From Jeotgalibaca porci (lineage in GTDB: Bacteria > Bacillota > Bacilli > Lactobacillales > Aerococcaceae), in the NCBI RefSeq assembly GCF_011299095.1, contig NZ_CP049889.1, forward strand, positions 1,092,501 through 1,156,500: a DNA stretch of 64,000 nt, read 5' to 3'. Positions 45,338 through 54,686 of the stretch are shown here, in pieces. Below the pieces are notes generated by a model. It was given only the letters and a program-made list of their open reading frames with translations, ran no database searches and was not told the DNA's origin. Every line of letters begins with the position of its first letter. Positions within the stretch are counted from its first letter, which is position 1. The position numbers were made by a program, and so were the translations under genes.

Positions 45338-46006
45338 TTATTGTTTGAACTGGTTAATGCCACTCATCATCTCGTCTGTACTTTGAGCAGCTTTTACATT
45401 CATCGCATATGCCCGTTGCGCAATCATCATATCCGTTATAGCCGTAGCTAAATCGACATTCGATTGTTCAACAAATCCTTCCAACACTTCTACTCCAACT
45501 TGTTGCATCGCACCTGTTGCCGTGTATTTATTCTCGCCGACAGGTACCAGTTCCCCCGCATTTAAAGCCGGTTGAAAGACAGCAGGTTGACTCCCATTCA
45601 TTGTGATTCTCTCACCGCGTGCGTTCACGACCGCACCAGCTAAATCGCGTGTAAATGCACCATCGCGTGTGTAATAGATTTGATTGTCTCTTCCTGTTAC
45701 TTGGAAGAAGCCATCGCCCGCTATTGCAAATTGATCCGGCCCTTCACTCGCTACAACTTTACCCAGCGACATGTCAACGGTGTAATCATCGGCGCGAACT
45801 CCGCTTTGAATAGCAACCGTATCAACATTATCATTAAGTAAGAGCGTATCTGTTGCTGCATAATTATTGGTCATTAATTCTTCGAATTCCGCTTGACGCG
45901 CTTTGTAACCAAGCGTATTCACGTTGGCGACATCATTTGCGACCGTATCCAAATGATATTGGAACGCATGGAGGCCGGATTTAGATACATTTAATAGATG
46001 ACTCAT
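45338..46006 (-). CDS. Flagellar rod/hook protein, FlgG-like
   Basis: Part of the flagellar rod or hook base, exported by the flagellar type III system. 222 residues, shorter than usual FlgG (~260). N-terminal rod motif VANDVANVNTLGYKARQAEF near 25-43, middle GDGFFQV domain near 98, and C-terminal VEQSNVDLATAITDMMIAQRAYA. In Bacillus the equivalents downstream of other flagellar genes are FlhO and FlhP. GGAGGAGAACGTAA site before ATG. Confidence 0.85.
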   Translation of the reverse strand: MSHLLNVSKSGLHAFQYHLDTVANDVANVNTLGYKARQAEFEELMTNNYAATDTLLLNDNVDTVAIQSGVRADDYTVDMSLGKVVASEGPDQFAIAGDGFFQVTGRDNQIYYTRDGAFTRDLAGAVVNARGERITMNGSQPAVFQPALNAGELVPVGENKYTATGAMQQVGVEVLEGFVEQSNVDLATAITDMMIAQRAYAMNVKAAQSTDEMMSGINQFKQ

Positions 46007-46019
46007 TTACGTTCTCCTC

Positions 46020-46388
46020 CTATACCTTTCCAAGCTCGTTACTTGCTTTACGCAACGTCTCATCACTTGCATGCAGGGCTTTTTGATTGGATTCAAACTC
46101 ACGTGCAATCTTCATTAGCTCTACCATTTCATCGGCCATGTTTACTTCATCAAGCGTGTATACTTCGTCGACTTGATTCCGCAAAGCGAGTCCGCCTAAT
46201 CCCGTTTGCTGGTTCCGTTCTGGGCCGCCCAAGTTGTTGATAAGAGCGACTTGCCCGTCTGCACTTTGAACCATCTTTAAAGCTTCATAGCCCGGTGTGT
46301 TCACATTCGCAATGTTCGTACTCACCATCTCTTGTTTCTTTTGCAAAATGTTGAAATTATGTTGTAACGTATCCATACTTCTAATCAC
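46020..46388 (-). CDS. Very short flagellar rod-type protein
   Basis: 122 residues: N-terminal rod domain with MVSTNIANVNTPGYEALKM and C-terminal domain with EVNMADEMVELMKIAREFESNQKAL but almost nothing between them, about the size of FlgB/FlgC although it lies where Bacillus has FlhO/FlhP (~270 aa). GTG start behind AAGGAGG, overlapping the end of fliA by 8 bases. Probably a rod or rod-hook junction component. Confidence 0.8.
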   Translation of the reverse strand: MIRSMDTLQHNFNILQKKQEMVSTNIANVNTPGYEALKMVQSADGQVALINNLGGPERNQQTGLGGLALRNQVDEVYTLDEVNMADEMVELMKIAREFESNQKALHASDETLRKASNELGKV

Positions 46389-47097
46389 GGTAATTCCTCC
46401 TTAGATAATCACGTAGCGAGCTGACACACTTCCCATGAATCTGGGAAACCCGCGGAATTGAAATATCAAAAACATACGCGATTTCCTTTAATGCCAATTT
46501 TTCGACATAGATAAGCTGTAAAATCTGTTGTTCGCGTTCAGATAATGACGCAACTGCCTCTTGCAGTTTTTCCACTTGCTCCTCATGAAGCAACGTTTCA
46601 TCGAAACTTAAAACTCTATCATCCTCAATAAAATCGCTCAATACCGAGCCTGAACTTTCATCTTTGTAGATCGTTTGCTCTAGACTGACAGATGATAATT
46701 GGTGAATTGTTTCATAGACACCACTTAAATCTTTCTGAGCTAAATCTAACTTTTCAGCTATTTCACTTTCTTTTGCTGGTCGTTGGAATTCATTCTCCAG
46801 TTCTTCTTTAACGCGATAATAACTCTTTAATTTATCCATTCCTGTACGTGTTACAGGTGAAGATTTCCGCACCTCATCGATGATGGCCCCGCGAATACGC
46901 GTATAGGCATAACTTTCAAAAGGAACCTTTTTTGTATGATCGTATTTTCCCAGCGCGTCCATTAATCCGATGACACCAAACTGGTATAAGTCATCATAAT
47001 CAAACGCATGACTTTTCACTTTTAAGCCTTTAACAACTTTTTCAACCAATGGCAAATATTCTAAGATTTCTTGTTCGCGGGTTTGTTCGTTAAGCAT
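46381..47097 (-). CDS. fliA: Flagellar sigma factor FliA/SigD (sigma-28)
   Basis: RNA polymerase sigma factor for late flagellar and chemotaxis genes. 238 residues: region 2 with DLYQFGVIGLMDAL and FESYAYTRIRGAIIDEVRK (key part YAYTRIRGAI), region 3, and region 4 with helix-turn-helix ALKEIAYVFDISIPRVSQIH near 205. A promoter of the expected type is found at the chemoreceptor gene. 22 bases after flhA; anti-sigma FlgM is not seen in the window. Confidence 0.95.
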   Translation of the reverse strand: MLNEQTREQEILEYLPLVEKVVKGLKVKSHAFDYDDLYQFGVIGLMDALGKYDHTKKVPFESYAYTRIRGAIIDEVRKSSPVTRTGMDKLKSYYRVKEELENEFQRPAKESEIAEKLDLAQKDLSGVYETIHQLSSVSLEQTIYKDESSGSVLSDFIEDDRVLSFDETLLHEEQVEKLQEAVASLSEREQQILQLIYVEKLALKEIAYVFDISIPRVSQIHGKCVSSLRDYLRRNYRD

Positions 47098-47119
47098 GGT
47101 TCACCTCCCGATGATCAAT

Positions 47120-49207
47120 CTAATTCACATTTTCAACCATACCCTCTGCCGTAATGGCAATTTCATTCGGCACTTCATTCAAGGAGAGCACAGCTAATTC
47201 TGGGAAATTATAAGCTAATAAGTTACGTAAGGCCGGTCTATTTTTTGGTGATACAAGCAAGACATGCGGGATACCTTGCGTTTCAAGTGCAAAAGTCAAA
47301 CGTTTCACGCTATCAAACAAATGATTGATGATATCGCCTTGCAAGACAGGAATTGATCCAGCCGATGATTTTTGGATACTTTGTCCGATTAATTCTTCTA
47401 AATCAGGATGGACGGTTACGACATGCAACACACGGTCTTCATCCAAGAACGGTTGCACAACTGTCTGTCTCAACGCTTGACGAACATATTCCGTTAACAA
47501 CTCTGTTTCTTTAACGGTTGTTCCGTAGTCCGCCAACGTTTCTAAAATAGACACCATATCTGTAATTGGAATTTGCTCGCGCAATAAGTTTTGTAAGACC
47601 TTTTGTACTTCTCCTAAACGTAATACGTCTGGAATTAACTCATCAATAACAACGTTATATCTATCTTTCAAGCCTTCTAACAATTGCTTCACTTCTTGAC
47701 GACCCAATAATTCAGAACTGTTTTGACGAATGGTTTCTTTCAAGTGTGTCACTAAAACAGTCAATGGATCTACAACGGTAAAGCCGTGAAGGTCCGCTAA
47801 TTCTTTGTCGTTTGATTCTATCCACAAAGCATCCAAACCAAATGATGGTTCTTTCGCAGCAATCCCTTTAAATGGTACTTCTTCACCTTCAGGCATCAAC
47901 AACAATTCTTTGTCCATATACAATTCACTCTTGGCTTGAATATTACCTTTGATTTTGATGACATATTCATTTGAACCCAGTTGTAAGTTATCTCGGATAC
48001 GAATCGGTCCAAGTAAAATTCCCAACTCTTGGGCGAACTGTTTCCGGATGATTAACACGTGATTCATAATATTCTCATCTTTACTATCATCCGCAATACT
48101 GATTAAGCCATAGCCAATCTCAATGGATATGGGATCGATTTGATGAGGGACAATCGCATCATTTGTATTCCTATCTCTCTCAACACGATTAGCTGACAGT
48201 TGCGCCTGCTCTTCTGCCACCGCTTGTTCAAAACTTTTCTTCTCCGTTTGTAAGGCCAGGTAACCGGCTGTGCCGGCACCGACTGCTACAATTAGAAATA
48301 GGAAGAAAGGAAAGCCCGGAACGAGAGCAAAAACAAGCATAATACCACTTAACAAGAACATAACTTTTGCCGTTGAAAATAACTCTGGGATTAAGGAGCT
48401 ACCAAAGCTTTTTGAATTTCCGGAACGCGTTACTAAAATACCTGATGCAATCGAAATCAAAAGTGACGGTATTTGGCTTACTAAACCATCTCCGATTGTC
48501 AATTTCCCAAAGCGTTCCAAAGCTTCCATAATTCCCATGCCATTTTGCAGTGAGAAAATTAAAATCCCACCGATTAAGTTGACAGCCGTAATAATAATAC
48601 TGGCTGTCGCATCACCTTTGACAAACTTACTTGCCCCATCCATGGCACCATAAAACTGCGTTTCGCGTTCTAAATCATTCCGACGCTTTTTAGCTTGGTC
48701 TTCAGTAATCAAGCCTGAAGCTAAATCCGAGTCAATCGACATTTGCTTTCCGGGCATCGCATCCAACGTAAAACGTGCGGATACTTCAGAAACCCGGCTC
48801 GAACCACTTGTAACAACAATCATCTGAATAATAAAGATAATCAAGAAGATAACCGCTCCGACAACGACATTGTTTCCAGCCACTAAGTTAGCAAACGTAT
48901 CAATAACTTGTCCGGCATCTCCCTTGGTTAGAATCAACCGCGTAGACGAAATATTCAATCCCAGTCGAAACATGGTCGTAATCAATAAGATGGTCGGGAA
49001 ACTTGAGAATTCCAAAACACTTTTCGTAAAGAGTGTTAAAAGGAGAATTGTAAATGATAGTGCGATATTAATAATCAAGAGAAAATCTAGAATCGTTGCG
49101 GGCAAAGGGATGACAATCATTGCCATGATTAAAACAACGAAGATGGAGACACTCATATCCATCATTGTTGTTTTCTTTTTGCTTGGCTGTTGTGTTTGTG
49201 TTGCCAT
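47120..49207 (-). CDS. flhA: Flagellar export apparatus protein FlhA
   Basis: Inner-membrane export gate component. 695 residues: about eight membrane helices in 1-320, including the conserved FHIPEP-like cytoplasmic loop region (SRVSEVSARFTLDAMPGKQM), then a large cytoplasmic docking domain (about 340-690) for chaperone-substrate complexes. Followed directly by fliA, with no flhF or flhG. GGTGGAAGGATAA site before ATG. Confidence 0.96.
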   Translation of the reverse strand: MATQTQQPSKKKTTMMDMSVSIFVVLIMAMIVIPLPATILDFLLIINIALSFTILLLTLFTKSVLEFSSFPTILLITTMFRLGLNISSTRLILTKGDAGQVIDTFANLVAGNNVVVGAVIFLIIFIIQMIVVTSGSSRVSEVSARFTLDAMPGKQMSIDSDLASGLITEDQAKKRRNDLERETQFYGAMDGASKFVKGDATASIIITAVNLIGGILIFSLQNGMGIMEALERFGKLTIGDGLVSQIPSLLISIASGILVTRSGNSKSFGSSLIPELFSTAKVMFLLSGIMLVFALVPGFPFFLFLIVAVGAGTAGYLALQTEKKSFEQAVAEEQAQLSANRVERDRNTNDAIVPHQIDPISIEIGYGLISIADDSKDENIMNHVLIIRKQFAQELGILLGPIRIRDNLQLGSNEYVIKIKGNIQAKSELYMDKELLLMPEGEEVPFKGIAAKEPSFGLDALWIESNDKELADLHGFTVVDPLTVLVTHLKETIRQNSSELLGRQEVKQLLEGLKDRYNVVIDELIPDVLRLGEVQKVLQNLLREQIPITDMVSILETLADYGTTVKETELLTEYVRQALRQTVVQPFLDEDRVLHVVTVHPDLEELIGQSIQKSSAGSIPVLQGDIINHLFDSVKRLTFALETQGIPHVLLVSPKNRPALRNLLAYNFPELAVLSLNEVPNEIAITAEGMVENVN

Positions 49208-49231
49208 TTATCCTTCCACCTATCCATTCCA

Positions 49232-50299
49232 TTAGATTTTCTTTTTATTCATATTTTCCATTTGATAAACGAGGGCCAACATTTCAGCAACAGCTTGATA
49301 CATGTCTGCTGGAATTGATTGTCCGACTTCGACTGATTTATACAAACTGCGGGCGACTGGTTTATTTTCCATAATAGGCACACCGTGTTTGCCAGCTCGC
49401 TCTCTAATTGTAGCAGCCATGTGATCGGCCCCCTTCGCAACAACTGTTGGAACAGGATCTTTCTCTTCGTCATAACGAATTGCAATCGCCAAATGGGTCG
49501 GGTTTGTTATAATCACAGCTGCCGTTTCGACATCTTTCAGCATACGACGGGTTAATTGGCGGTGTTTCTGTTTCCGCTGTGACTTTATGTGCGGATCGCC
49601 TTCGTTTTGCTTGAATTCATCTTTTACTTCTTGCTTCGTCATCTTAAGTTGTTTCTGATGATCATATTTTTGATAAGCAAAATCGGTTGCTCCCAGAATA
49701 AATAAGACAACTGCTAATTTGGTACTGACTGTCTTCACAATTTCCAAAACAATAAAAAATATTTTTTCTGTGCCGACTGAACTGGCATTCAAGGCATAGT
49801 AGCCAACTTGGTTCGCTGATGATGCGGCCATCCAAAAGATAAGACCCAACTTCGCCATGTTTTTCAACAATTGAAAAAATGCTTTTTTGCTGAACATATT
49901 TTTTAGTCCCGAAACAGGGTTCATCCGATTGAACTGTGGCTTCATCGGCTCAGCGGACAAATAAAAACCAACTTGAATGATATTTACGACAATGCCCGCT
50001 ACAAAGGCGACTGCTAAGAAAGGACCTGCCAACATAAAAAAATAAAGAATGGCTTGCATCCCGATTTGGTTCATATTGTTTTCCAAACTGTCGGCAGAAA
50101 GATCAAACGTGAACATCCGTATTAGAATCGGATAAACATTTTGTAAGGTCATCGTCACGAGTGAGACACCCACTAAGGCAAAAATGGTAAAAGTTAAAGA
50201 ACTACTTAATTCCTGACTCTTAGCTATTTGGCCTTTCTTGCGGGCATCGCTCAGTTTCTTGGCACTGGGCTTTTCCGTTTTTCCATCGCGTTCGGACAT
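49232..50299 (-). CDS. flhB: Flagellar export apparatus protein FlhB
   Basis: Export gate subunit that switches substrate class through self-cleavage. 355 residues: four membrane segments in 30-210 and a cytoplasmic domain with the autocleavage motif NPTH (ITNPTHLAIAIRY, near 264-267). TAGGAGTGAGAAC site. Ten bases after fliR. Confidence 0.96.
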   Translation of the reverse strand: MSERDGKTEKPSAKKLSDARKKGQIAKSQELSSSLTFTIFALVGVSLVTMTLQNVYPILIRMFTFDLSADSLENNMNQIGMQAILYFFMLAGPFLAVAFVAGIVVNIIQVGFYLSAEPMKPQFNRMNPVSGLKNMFSKKAFFQLLKNMAKLGLIFWMAASSANQVGYYALNASSVGTEKIFFIVLEIVKTVSTKLAVVLFILGATDFAYQKYDHQKQLKMTKQEVKDEFKQNEGDPHIKSQRKQKHRQLTRRMLKDVETAAVIITNPTHLAIAIRYDEEKDPVPTVVAKGADHMAATIRERAGKHGVPIMENKPVARSLYKSVEVGQSIPADMYQAVAEMLALVYQMENMNKKKI

Positions 50300-50309
50300 G
50301 TTCTCACTC

Positions 50310-51068
50310 CTAAATCGAAACTAAAGAATTAATAAATTCGTATGTGTGGTGAATCATCTGCGGCAATACATCCGCAATATCGCGGTACAGCGTTGGCAAG
50401 AATGCGAGCAAAAAGGTCACCACGACCAATACTTTCAACGGCATACTCAAAATAAGAACGTTAATCTGAGGCACCGTCCTAGATAAAATCCCCAACAGAA
50501 TCTCTGTCATCAGAGCCACAATAAGTAACGGTGCTGCCAAGTTCAAAGCAATCTCGAAAACTAAGGTAAAGAGCGTTAGAATCCCTTCCACTTGCACTGA
50601 CATTCCCGCTGTTTGAACCGGTATAGCTTCAAAGGAATATGCTAATGTTTTTATCATCTGATGATGCATATCGGTCAGAAAATAAATAGCCAATGAAACC
50701 CAATAATACACACGTCCTAAATAAGAGGCATTGACTCCGATCGTACTGTCAAAGAGTTGCGCCATAGAAAAACCTGCTTGGACATCGGCAAAAGCACCTG
50801 CCATCTCAATCGCTGAAAAGAACAACTGAGATACGTAACCAATGGCAAGTCCCAACAGTACTTCTTGAATACCTTCCCAGACAAAAAACGGCACAGATAA
50901 CTCCGGATAGCCTGTCGGTGCGAATGGATAGAGCGGCAATGCTAAGCCTACCGTTAAAGCAACTTTCCAAATGGTAGGAATTCCTTTAAATGAAAAGCCG
51001 GGACATACAACGACGAAAGCACCAATTCGCATGACCATCAATAAAAAAATCTGTAAATCTGCATTCAC
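50310..51068 (-). CDS. fliR: Flagellar export apparatus protein FliR
   Basis: Membrane component of the FliPQR export gate. 252 residues with about six hydrophobic segments and the typical AGAFADVQAGFSMAQLFD region near 90-107. Sits between fliQ and flhB in the canonical order. Confidence 0.94.
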   Translation of the reverse strand: MNADLQIFLLMVMRIGAFVVVCPGFSFKGIPTIWKVALTVGLALPLYPFAPTGYPELSVPFFVWEGIQEVLLGLAIGYVSQLFFSAIEMAGAFADVQAGFSMAQLFDSTIGVNASYLGRVYYWVSLAIYFLTDMHHQMIKTLAYSFEAIPVQTAGMSVQVEGILTLFTLVFEIALNLAAPLLIVALMTEILLGILSRTVPQINVLILSMPLKVLVVVTFLLAFLPTLYRDIADVLPQMIHHTYEFINSLVSI

Positions 51069-51077
51069 ATCGTCACC

Positions 51078-51341
51078 CTACAATCCTGAAATAATTTCAA
51101 AGATTTTTTCAGTATACGCAATGATGCTATTCAGCATAAAATTTCCGAAAATAATTAATGAACCAATGACAGCCAACACTTTCGGAACAAAACTTAAGGT
51201 TTGCTCTTGTATTTGTGTGGCAGCCTGAATGACACTAATAACCAAACCGATAACCAGTGCAATTAAAAGAACCGGTCCCGCTACCGTCATAATCGTTACG
51301 AACGCTTCCCGTAAAATATCTAAACTGCTTTGAATCGTCAT
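51078..51341 (-). CDS. fliQ: Flagellar export apparatus protein FliQ
   Basis: Small export gate protein, 87 residues with two membrane helices (about 15-38 and 52-75) linked by the conserved IQAATQIQEQTLSFVPK segment. AGGAGGAATCATC site before ATG. Confidence 0.95.
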   Translation of the reverse strand: MTIQSSLDILREAFVTIMTVAGPVLLIALVIGLVISVIQAATQIQEQTLSFVPKVLAVIGSLIIFGNFMLNSIIAYTEKIFEIISGL

Positions 51342-51352
51342 GATGATTCCTC

Positions 51353-52087
51353 CTACTGAAAGCCGAGAACGACTGATTCAACTACTAAATACCAGCCATC
51401 TACTAATACAAACAACAACAATTTAAACGGCATGGATATCATAGCCGGTGATAGCATGAACATCCCCATCGACATCAAAATACTGGAGACTACCATATCG
51501 ATAATTAAAAACGGAATAAACAAAAGGAAACCAATCGTAAAGGCCGTCCGTAATTCACTAATCGCAAATGCTGGAATAGCCGCTACCAAAGGAATATCCG
51601 CTTCCGCTTCTATCTCACTATCATTTTTTGCTAAATCCAAAAACAATTGGAGGTCTTTATCACGAGTCTGATTCAACATAAACGATTTAATTGGCTTTTC
51701 AGCACGCTCATAAGCTACTTCCAAGTTAATTTCATCTGCTAATAATGGTTCCAATGCTTCCTCATACACAACCGAATAGACCGGCTGCATAATGAAGAGG
51801 CTCAGAAACATTGCCAAGCCAATAATGACTTGATTCGGCGGGTTTTGTTGTGTTCCTAAAGCGCTTCGCAAGAACGAAAGCACCATAATGATGCGGGTGA
51901 AACTACTGGTTAGAATTAAGAATGATGGCACAATACTTAAGAGACCTAATAGGACATACAATTTAACTGTATCCGGTGTTGCCGGAATATCGGTTAAAAA
52001 CCCGTCCAACTCTACAGCGGATACTTGTGATTGTGTTAGAAAGAAGAAAAAGAGTGTGAGAGCTCCTATATGTAATAAACGTTTCAC
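51353..52087 (-). CDS. fliP: Flagellar export apparatus protein FliP
   Basis: Core of the export gate. About 244 residues from a GTG that overlaps the fliO stop (GTGA) and has a GAGG site; the longer frame upstream lies inside fliO. An N-terminal cleavable signal (LTLFFFFLTQSQVSA) is followed by four membrane segments; conserved FTRIIMVLSFLRSALGTQQNPPNQV begins near 64 (core RSALGTQQNPPN). Confidence 0.94.
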   Translation of the reverse strand: MKRLLHIGALTLFFFFLTQSQVSAVELDGFLTDIPATPDTVKLYVLLGLLSIVPSFLILTSSFTRIIMVLSFLRSALGTQQNPPNQVIIGLAMFLSLFIMQPVYSVVYEEALEPLLADEINLEVAYERAEKPIKSFMLNQTRDKDLQLFLDLAKNDSEIEAEADIPLVAAIPAFAISELRTAFTIGFLLFIPFLIIDMVVSSILMSMGMFMLSPAMISMPFKLLLFVLVDGWYLVVESVVLGFQ

Positions 52088-52422
52088 GATTGTTTCCTCT
52101 TTTCTAACTTTTCCGTCAAAACGGTCAGCCATTCTGGTTTGTTTTCTTGTTCTTCGGCAGTTTCTATGTATTTTTCTAATTCGGCTCCATTCAACTCTTT
52201 GAGAATCTCATTGTTTTGTTCTGTGCCGCTCATTAAATAATATCTACCGACCACCTCAATAATGTATAACGATGATGTTTTACTCAAAGGTAGTCGCTCA
52301 ATGACCTTGATATTTCGAGCACTTTTCATCGCTAATTGATTCAATTGTTTAATTAAATAATTTGCAGCGATAATAATCACAATCAATGCGGCCATACTCT
52401 TAAATACAAATTCGATTCCCAT
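52084..52422 (-). CDS. fliO: Flagellar biosynthesis protein FliO (FliZ of Bacillus)
   Basis: Assembly factor for the FliPQR gate. 112 residues, one N-terminal membrane helix (about 8-25), then a cytoplasmic domain with IERLPLSKTSSLYIIEVVGRYYL (core LPLSKTSSLYII). Small for the family and without the extra N-terminal signal of Bacillus FliZ. Located directly before fliP. Confidence 0.85.
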   Translation of the reverse strand: MGIEFVFKSMAALIVIIIAANYLIKQLNQLAMKSARNIKVIERLPLSKTSSLYIIEVVGRYYLMSGTEQNNEILKELNGAELEKYIETAEEQENKPEWLTVLTEKLEKRKQS

Positions 52423-52445
52423 ACGTTGGCTAAAGCCCCTTCCTG

Positions 52446-52910
52446 TTACTGCATAACCATATCGGTTATAAATACTTCTTCGATGATTGTGTCACCTAAT
52501 AATTGATTTACTTGTTCTTCTACTTCTTGCTTAATAGTGAGGTTACTGCCTTCTTCGTTAAAAACAGATTCCGAAGTTTTTTTACGTAACAAAGCAATGA
52601 TTGTGTCCCGTACTTTCGCTTCTTCCTCTAAAAGAATTGTTTCCTTCTCTTCATCTAATACAGCAAAGGTAAAACCCATTCTCAAAAAGCTTTTGTCATT
52701 AGAAGCCAGCGGTTTTAAGTTAATTAAAAACTCGCTATACGGTACTTTTATGTATATGATTTCTTCTGGTTCCGACGGTTGCATGAACGCCAACGCTTGA
52801 TCTGATGTGAGGTAAGAGCCCAAAGCTCCCCCTCCTACTCCAAGAATGGCAACAACGACGCCGAGGATAATCATTTTAGGTAAATTCATTCCTGTTTTTT
52901 CTTTTTCCAT
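52446..52910 (-). CDS. fliL: Flagellar basal body protein FliL
   Basis: Stator-associated membrane protein. 154 residues with one N-terminal helix (about 12-32) and an external stomatin-like domain; LINLKPLASNDKSFLRMGF and the C-terminal TIIEEVFITDMVMQ are typical. Placed directly after motB, consistent with function with the stator. In Bacillus fliM and fliY would follow here; they do not. Confidence 0.92.
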   Translation of the reverse strand: MEKEKTGMNLPKMIILGVVVAILGVGGGALGSYLTSDQALAFMQPSEPEEIIYIKVPYSEFLINLKPLASNDKSFLRMGFTFAVLDEEKETILLEEEAKVRDTIIALLRKKTSESVFNEEGSNLTIKQEVEEQVNQLLGDTIIEEVFITDMVMQ

Positions 52911-52913
52911 TTA

Positions 52914-53663
52914 TTATCCCTCCGGTTCGTAAACAACGACGATATTTACACGTCGATTGCGGGCACGGTTTTCTTCTGAATTGTTAGGAGCTAAAGGTTG
53001 ATACTCACCGAATCCCACTGCAGAGAGACGGCTCGTATTTACGTGTTCATTCTCATTCAAGTAGCGAAGGACTGAAACGGCACGGCCAACAGAAAGTTCC
53101 CAGTTCGTTGGGTATTGTCCATACGCATTGGGAATATCATCCGTATGCCCTTCTATCACAACTCTATTATCCAATTGGTTTAATAATTTACCGACTGATT
53201 TTAAGACCGAACGTCCTTCCCTGGAGATTGAAGCACTCTCTTTTCCAAACAGGATGGCATTACTGACGTTAACGTAAATGCCTTTCGGATCAGCAGTGAT
53301 AATCACTTTATCTTCTAAATCATTCTTTTCGACAAAATTGATAACGCGGTTGTATATTTCAATCAGTGCCGGGTCCAGTTCAGCCACTTCCAACTCTTTG
53401 GCTGGTACCACTGTTTCGTTTGTTCCCGTATTATCATCCTCAAACGGTACAATCACTCCGTCTATGATGCCTTCCCCTCCACCAATTAAAGATGAAGAAA
53501 GGGATTGTGCAGCTTGAGTGAACTTTTCATTACTGACATTCGACATCGAAAATAGCAAGATAAAAAAGGTTAAAAGCAAAGACATCAAGTCGGAGAAGGT
53601 GGTCATCCAAGAAACGCCACCCCCGTCGCTATTTCCTGCTGATTTTTTTCTTCTTCTAGACAT
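52914..53663 (-). CDS. motB: Flagellar stator protein MotB
   Basis: Anchors the ion-driven stator to peptidoglycan. 249 residues: N-terminal helix with WMTTFSDLMSLLLTFFILLFS (ion-binding Asp near 25; key SDLMSLLLTFF), plug region, and an OmpA-type peptidoglycan-binding domain with VIEGHTDDIPN near 165 and NRRVNIVV at the end. Overlaps motA by 8 bases. Confidence 0.94.
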   Translation of the reverse strand: MSRRRKKSAGNSDGGGVSWMTTFSDLMSLLLTFFILLFSMSNVSNEKFTQAAQSLSSSLIGGGEGIIDGVIVPFEDDNTGTNETVVPAKELEVAELDPALIEIYNRVINFVEKNDLEDKVIITADPKGIYVNVSNAILFGKESASISREGRSVLKSVGKLLNQLDNRVVIEGHTDDIPNAYGQYPTNWELSVGRAVSVLRYLNENEHVNTSRLSAVGFGEYQPLAPNNSEENRARNRRVNIVVVYEPEG

Positions 53664-54462
53664 AACTATTTCCCTCGCTTGGTTCTAGCAAAGGTTCAGG
53701 CCTCTCTTTCGTTGCAATGCCATCCAAATAGCTTTCTAGTTTTTGTTCGATGACGCGTGGGTTTTGACCGGACTGAATCGCCAAAACACCTTCCATCACC
53801 ATTTCATTTACGGTTGCTTCTACTTGCGTCAGTGATTGTAAGTTTTGAGCAATAGGCAAGAAGATGAGATTCGCCATTAAGCTTCCGTAGAATGTGGTTA
53901 CCAAAGCAACGGCCATCCCACTACCAATTGCGCTTGGGTCTGTCAACGCGCCTAGCATGTTGATAAGACCAATTAATGTTCCGAGCATCCCAAAACCTGG
54001 CGCTAAGTCGCCCCACTTCAGGAATATATTTTGACCAACGCTGTGTCTGGCTTCCATGTTATCGATTTTAGTTTCTAAAATTTCACGGATATTTTCTGGA
54101 TCCATGCCGTCGATAACCATCTTAATACTGTCTGAAAGAAATTCATTCTCAATCTCAGGTATTTTATTATCTAATGCCAACAAACCCTGGCTACGTGAAA
54201 TACGTGATAACTCAACGATTTGCGTGATGAGTTCACCCTTGTTCGTATCATCTTGTACAACTAATTTTTTTATTACGCTTGGTATTCTTTTTATTTGATC
54301 AAAAGGGAAGCTCATCATTAGAGCAGCAAATGAGCCAAAAATCGTAATAACAATTGATGGTCCATCGATGAAAGATGTGAGCTCACCATCTAATGAAATT
54401 GACCAAAATACTAGAAATAAACCTACTCCAAGAGCTATCGGAGTTGTAAAATTCTTCTTCAT
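53656..54462 (-). CDS. motA: Flagellar stator protein MotA
   Basis: Ion-channel subunit that generates torque. 268 residues with four membrane helices (about 7-27, 33-51, 147-170, 178-200), a cytoplasmic loop with the charged residues that meet FliG, and PGFGMLGTLIGLINML near 155. One-base overlap with flbD (TAATG). Confidence 0.94.
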   Translation of the reverse strand: MKKNFTTPIALGVGLFLVFWSISLDGELTSFIDGPSIVITIFGSFAALMMSFPFDQIKRIPSVIKKLVVQDDTNKGELITQIVELSRISRSQGLLALDNKIPEIENEFLSDSIKMVIDGMDPENIREILETKIDNMEARHSVGQNIFLKWGDLAPGFGMLGTLIGLINMLGALTDPSAIGSGMAVALVTTFYGSLMANLIFLPIAQNLQSLTQVEATVNEMVMEGVLAIQSGQNPRVIEQKLESYLDGIATKERPEPLLEPSEGNSYV

Positions 54463-54668
54463 TATTGTTCTGACTTCCTTTCAAAAGGGTTCATGACTTC
54501 ACGTTTAAATGCCATTACCTTTTCTGCAATTTCCTCAGTTGTATCTTGTACACGCAACGTTTTACCGTTTATTAAGGTAATAATCGTGTCATACTCGACA
54601 TCTACGCGATAGATAAGGTCATTATTTAAAAGAAATTCTTTACCGGTAATTGTTTTTAGTTTAATCAT
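54462..54668 (-). CDS. flbD: Flagellar protein FlbD (SwrD)
   Basis: Small cytoplasmic protein; SwrD in Bacillus raises flagellar torque. 68 residues with IKLKTITGKEFLLNNDLIYRVD start (core TGKEFLLNNDLI) and TLINGKTLRVQDTTEEI, the whole family length. It precedes motAB, fitting a stator link. Confidence 0.88.
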   Translation of the reverse strand: MIKLKTITGKEFLLNNDLIYRVDVEYDTIITLINGKTLRVQDTTEEIAEKVMAFKREVMNPFERKSEQ

Positions 54669-54686
54669 TATTTTTATCCCTTATGC

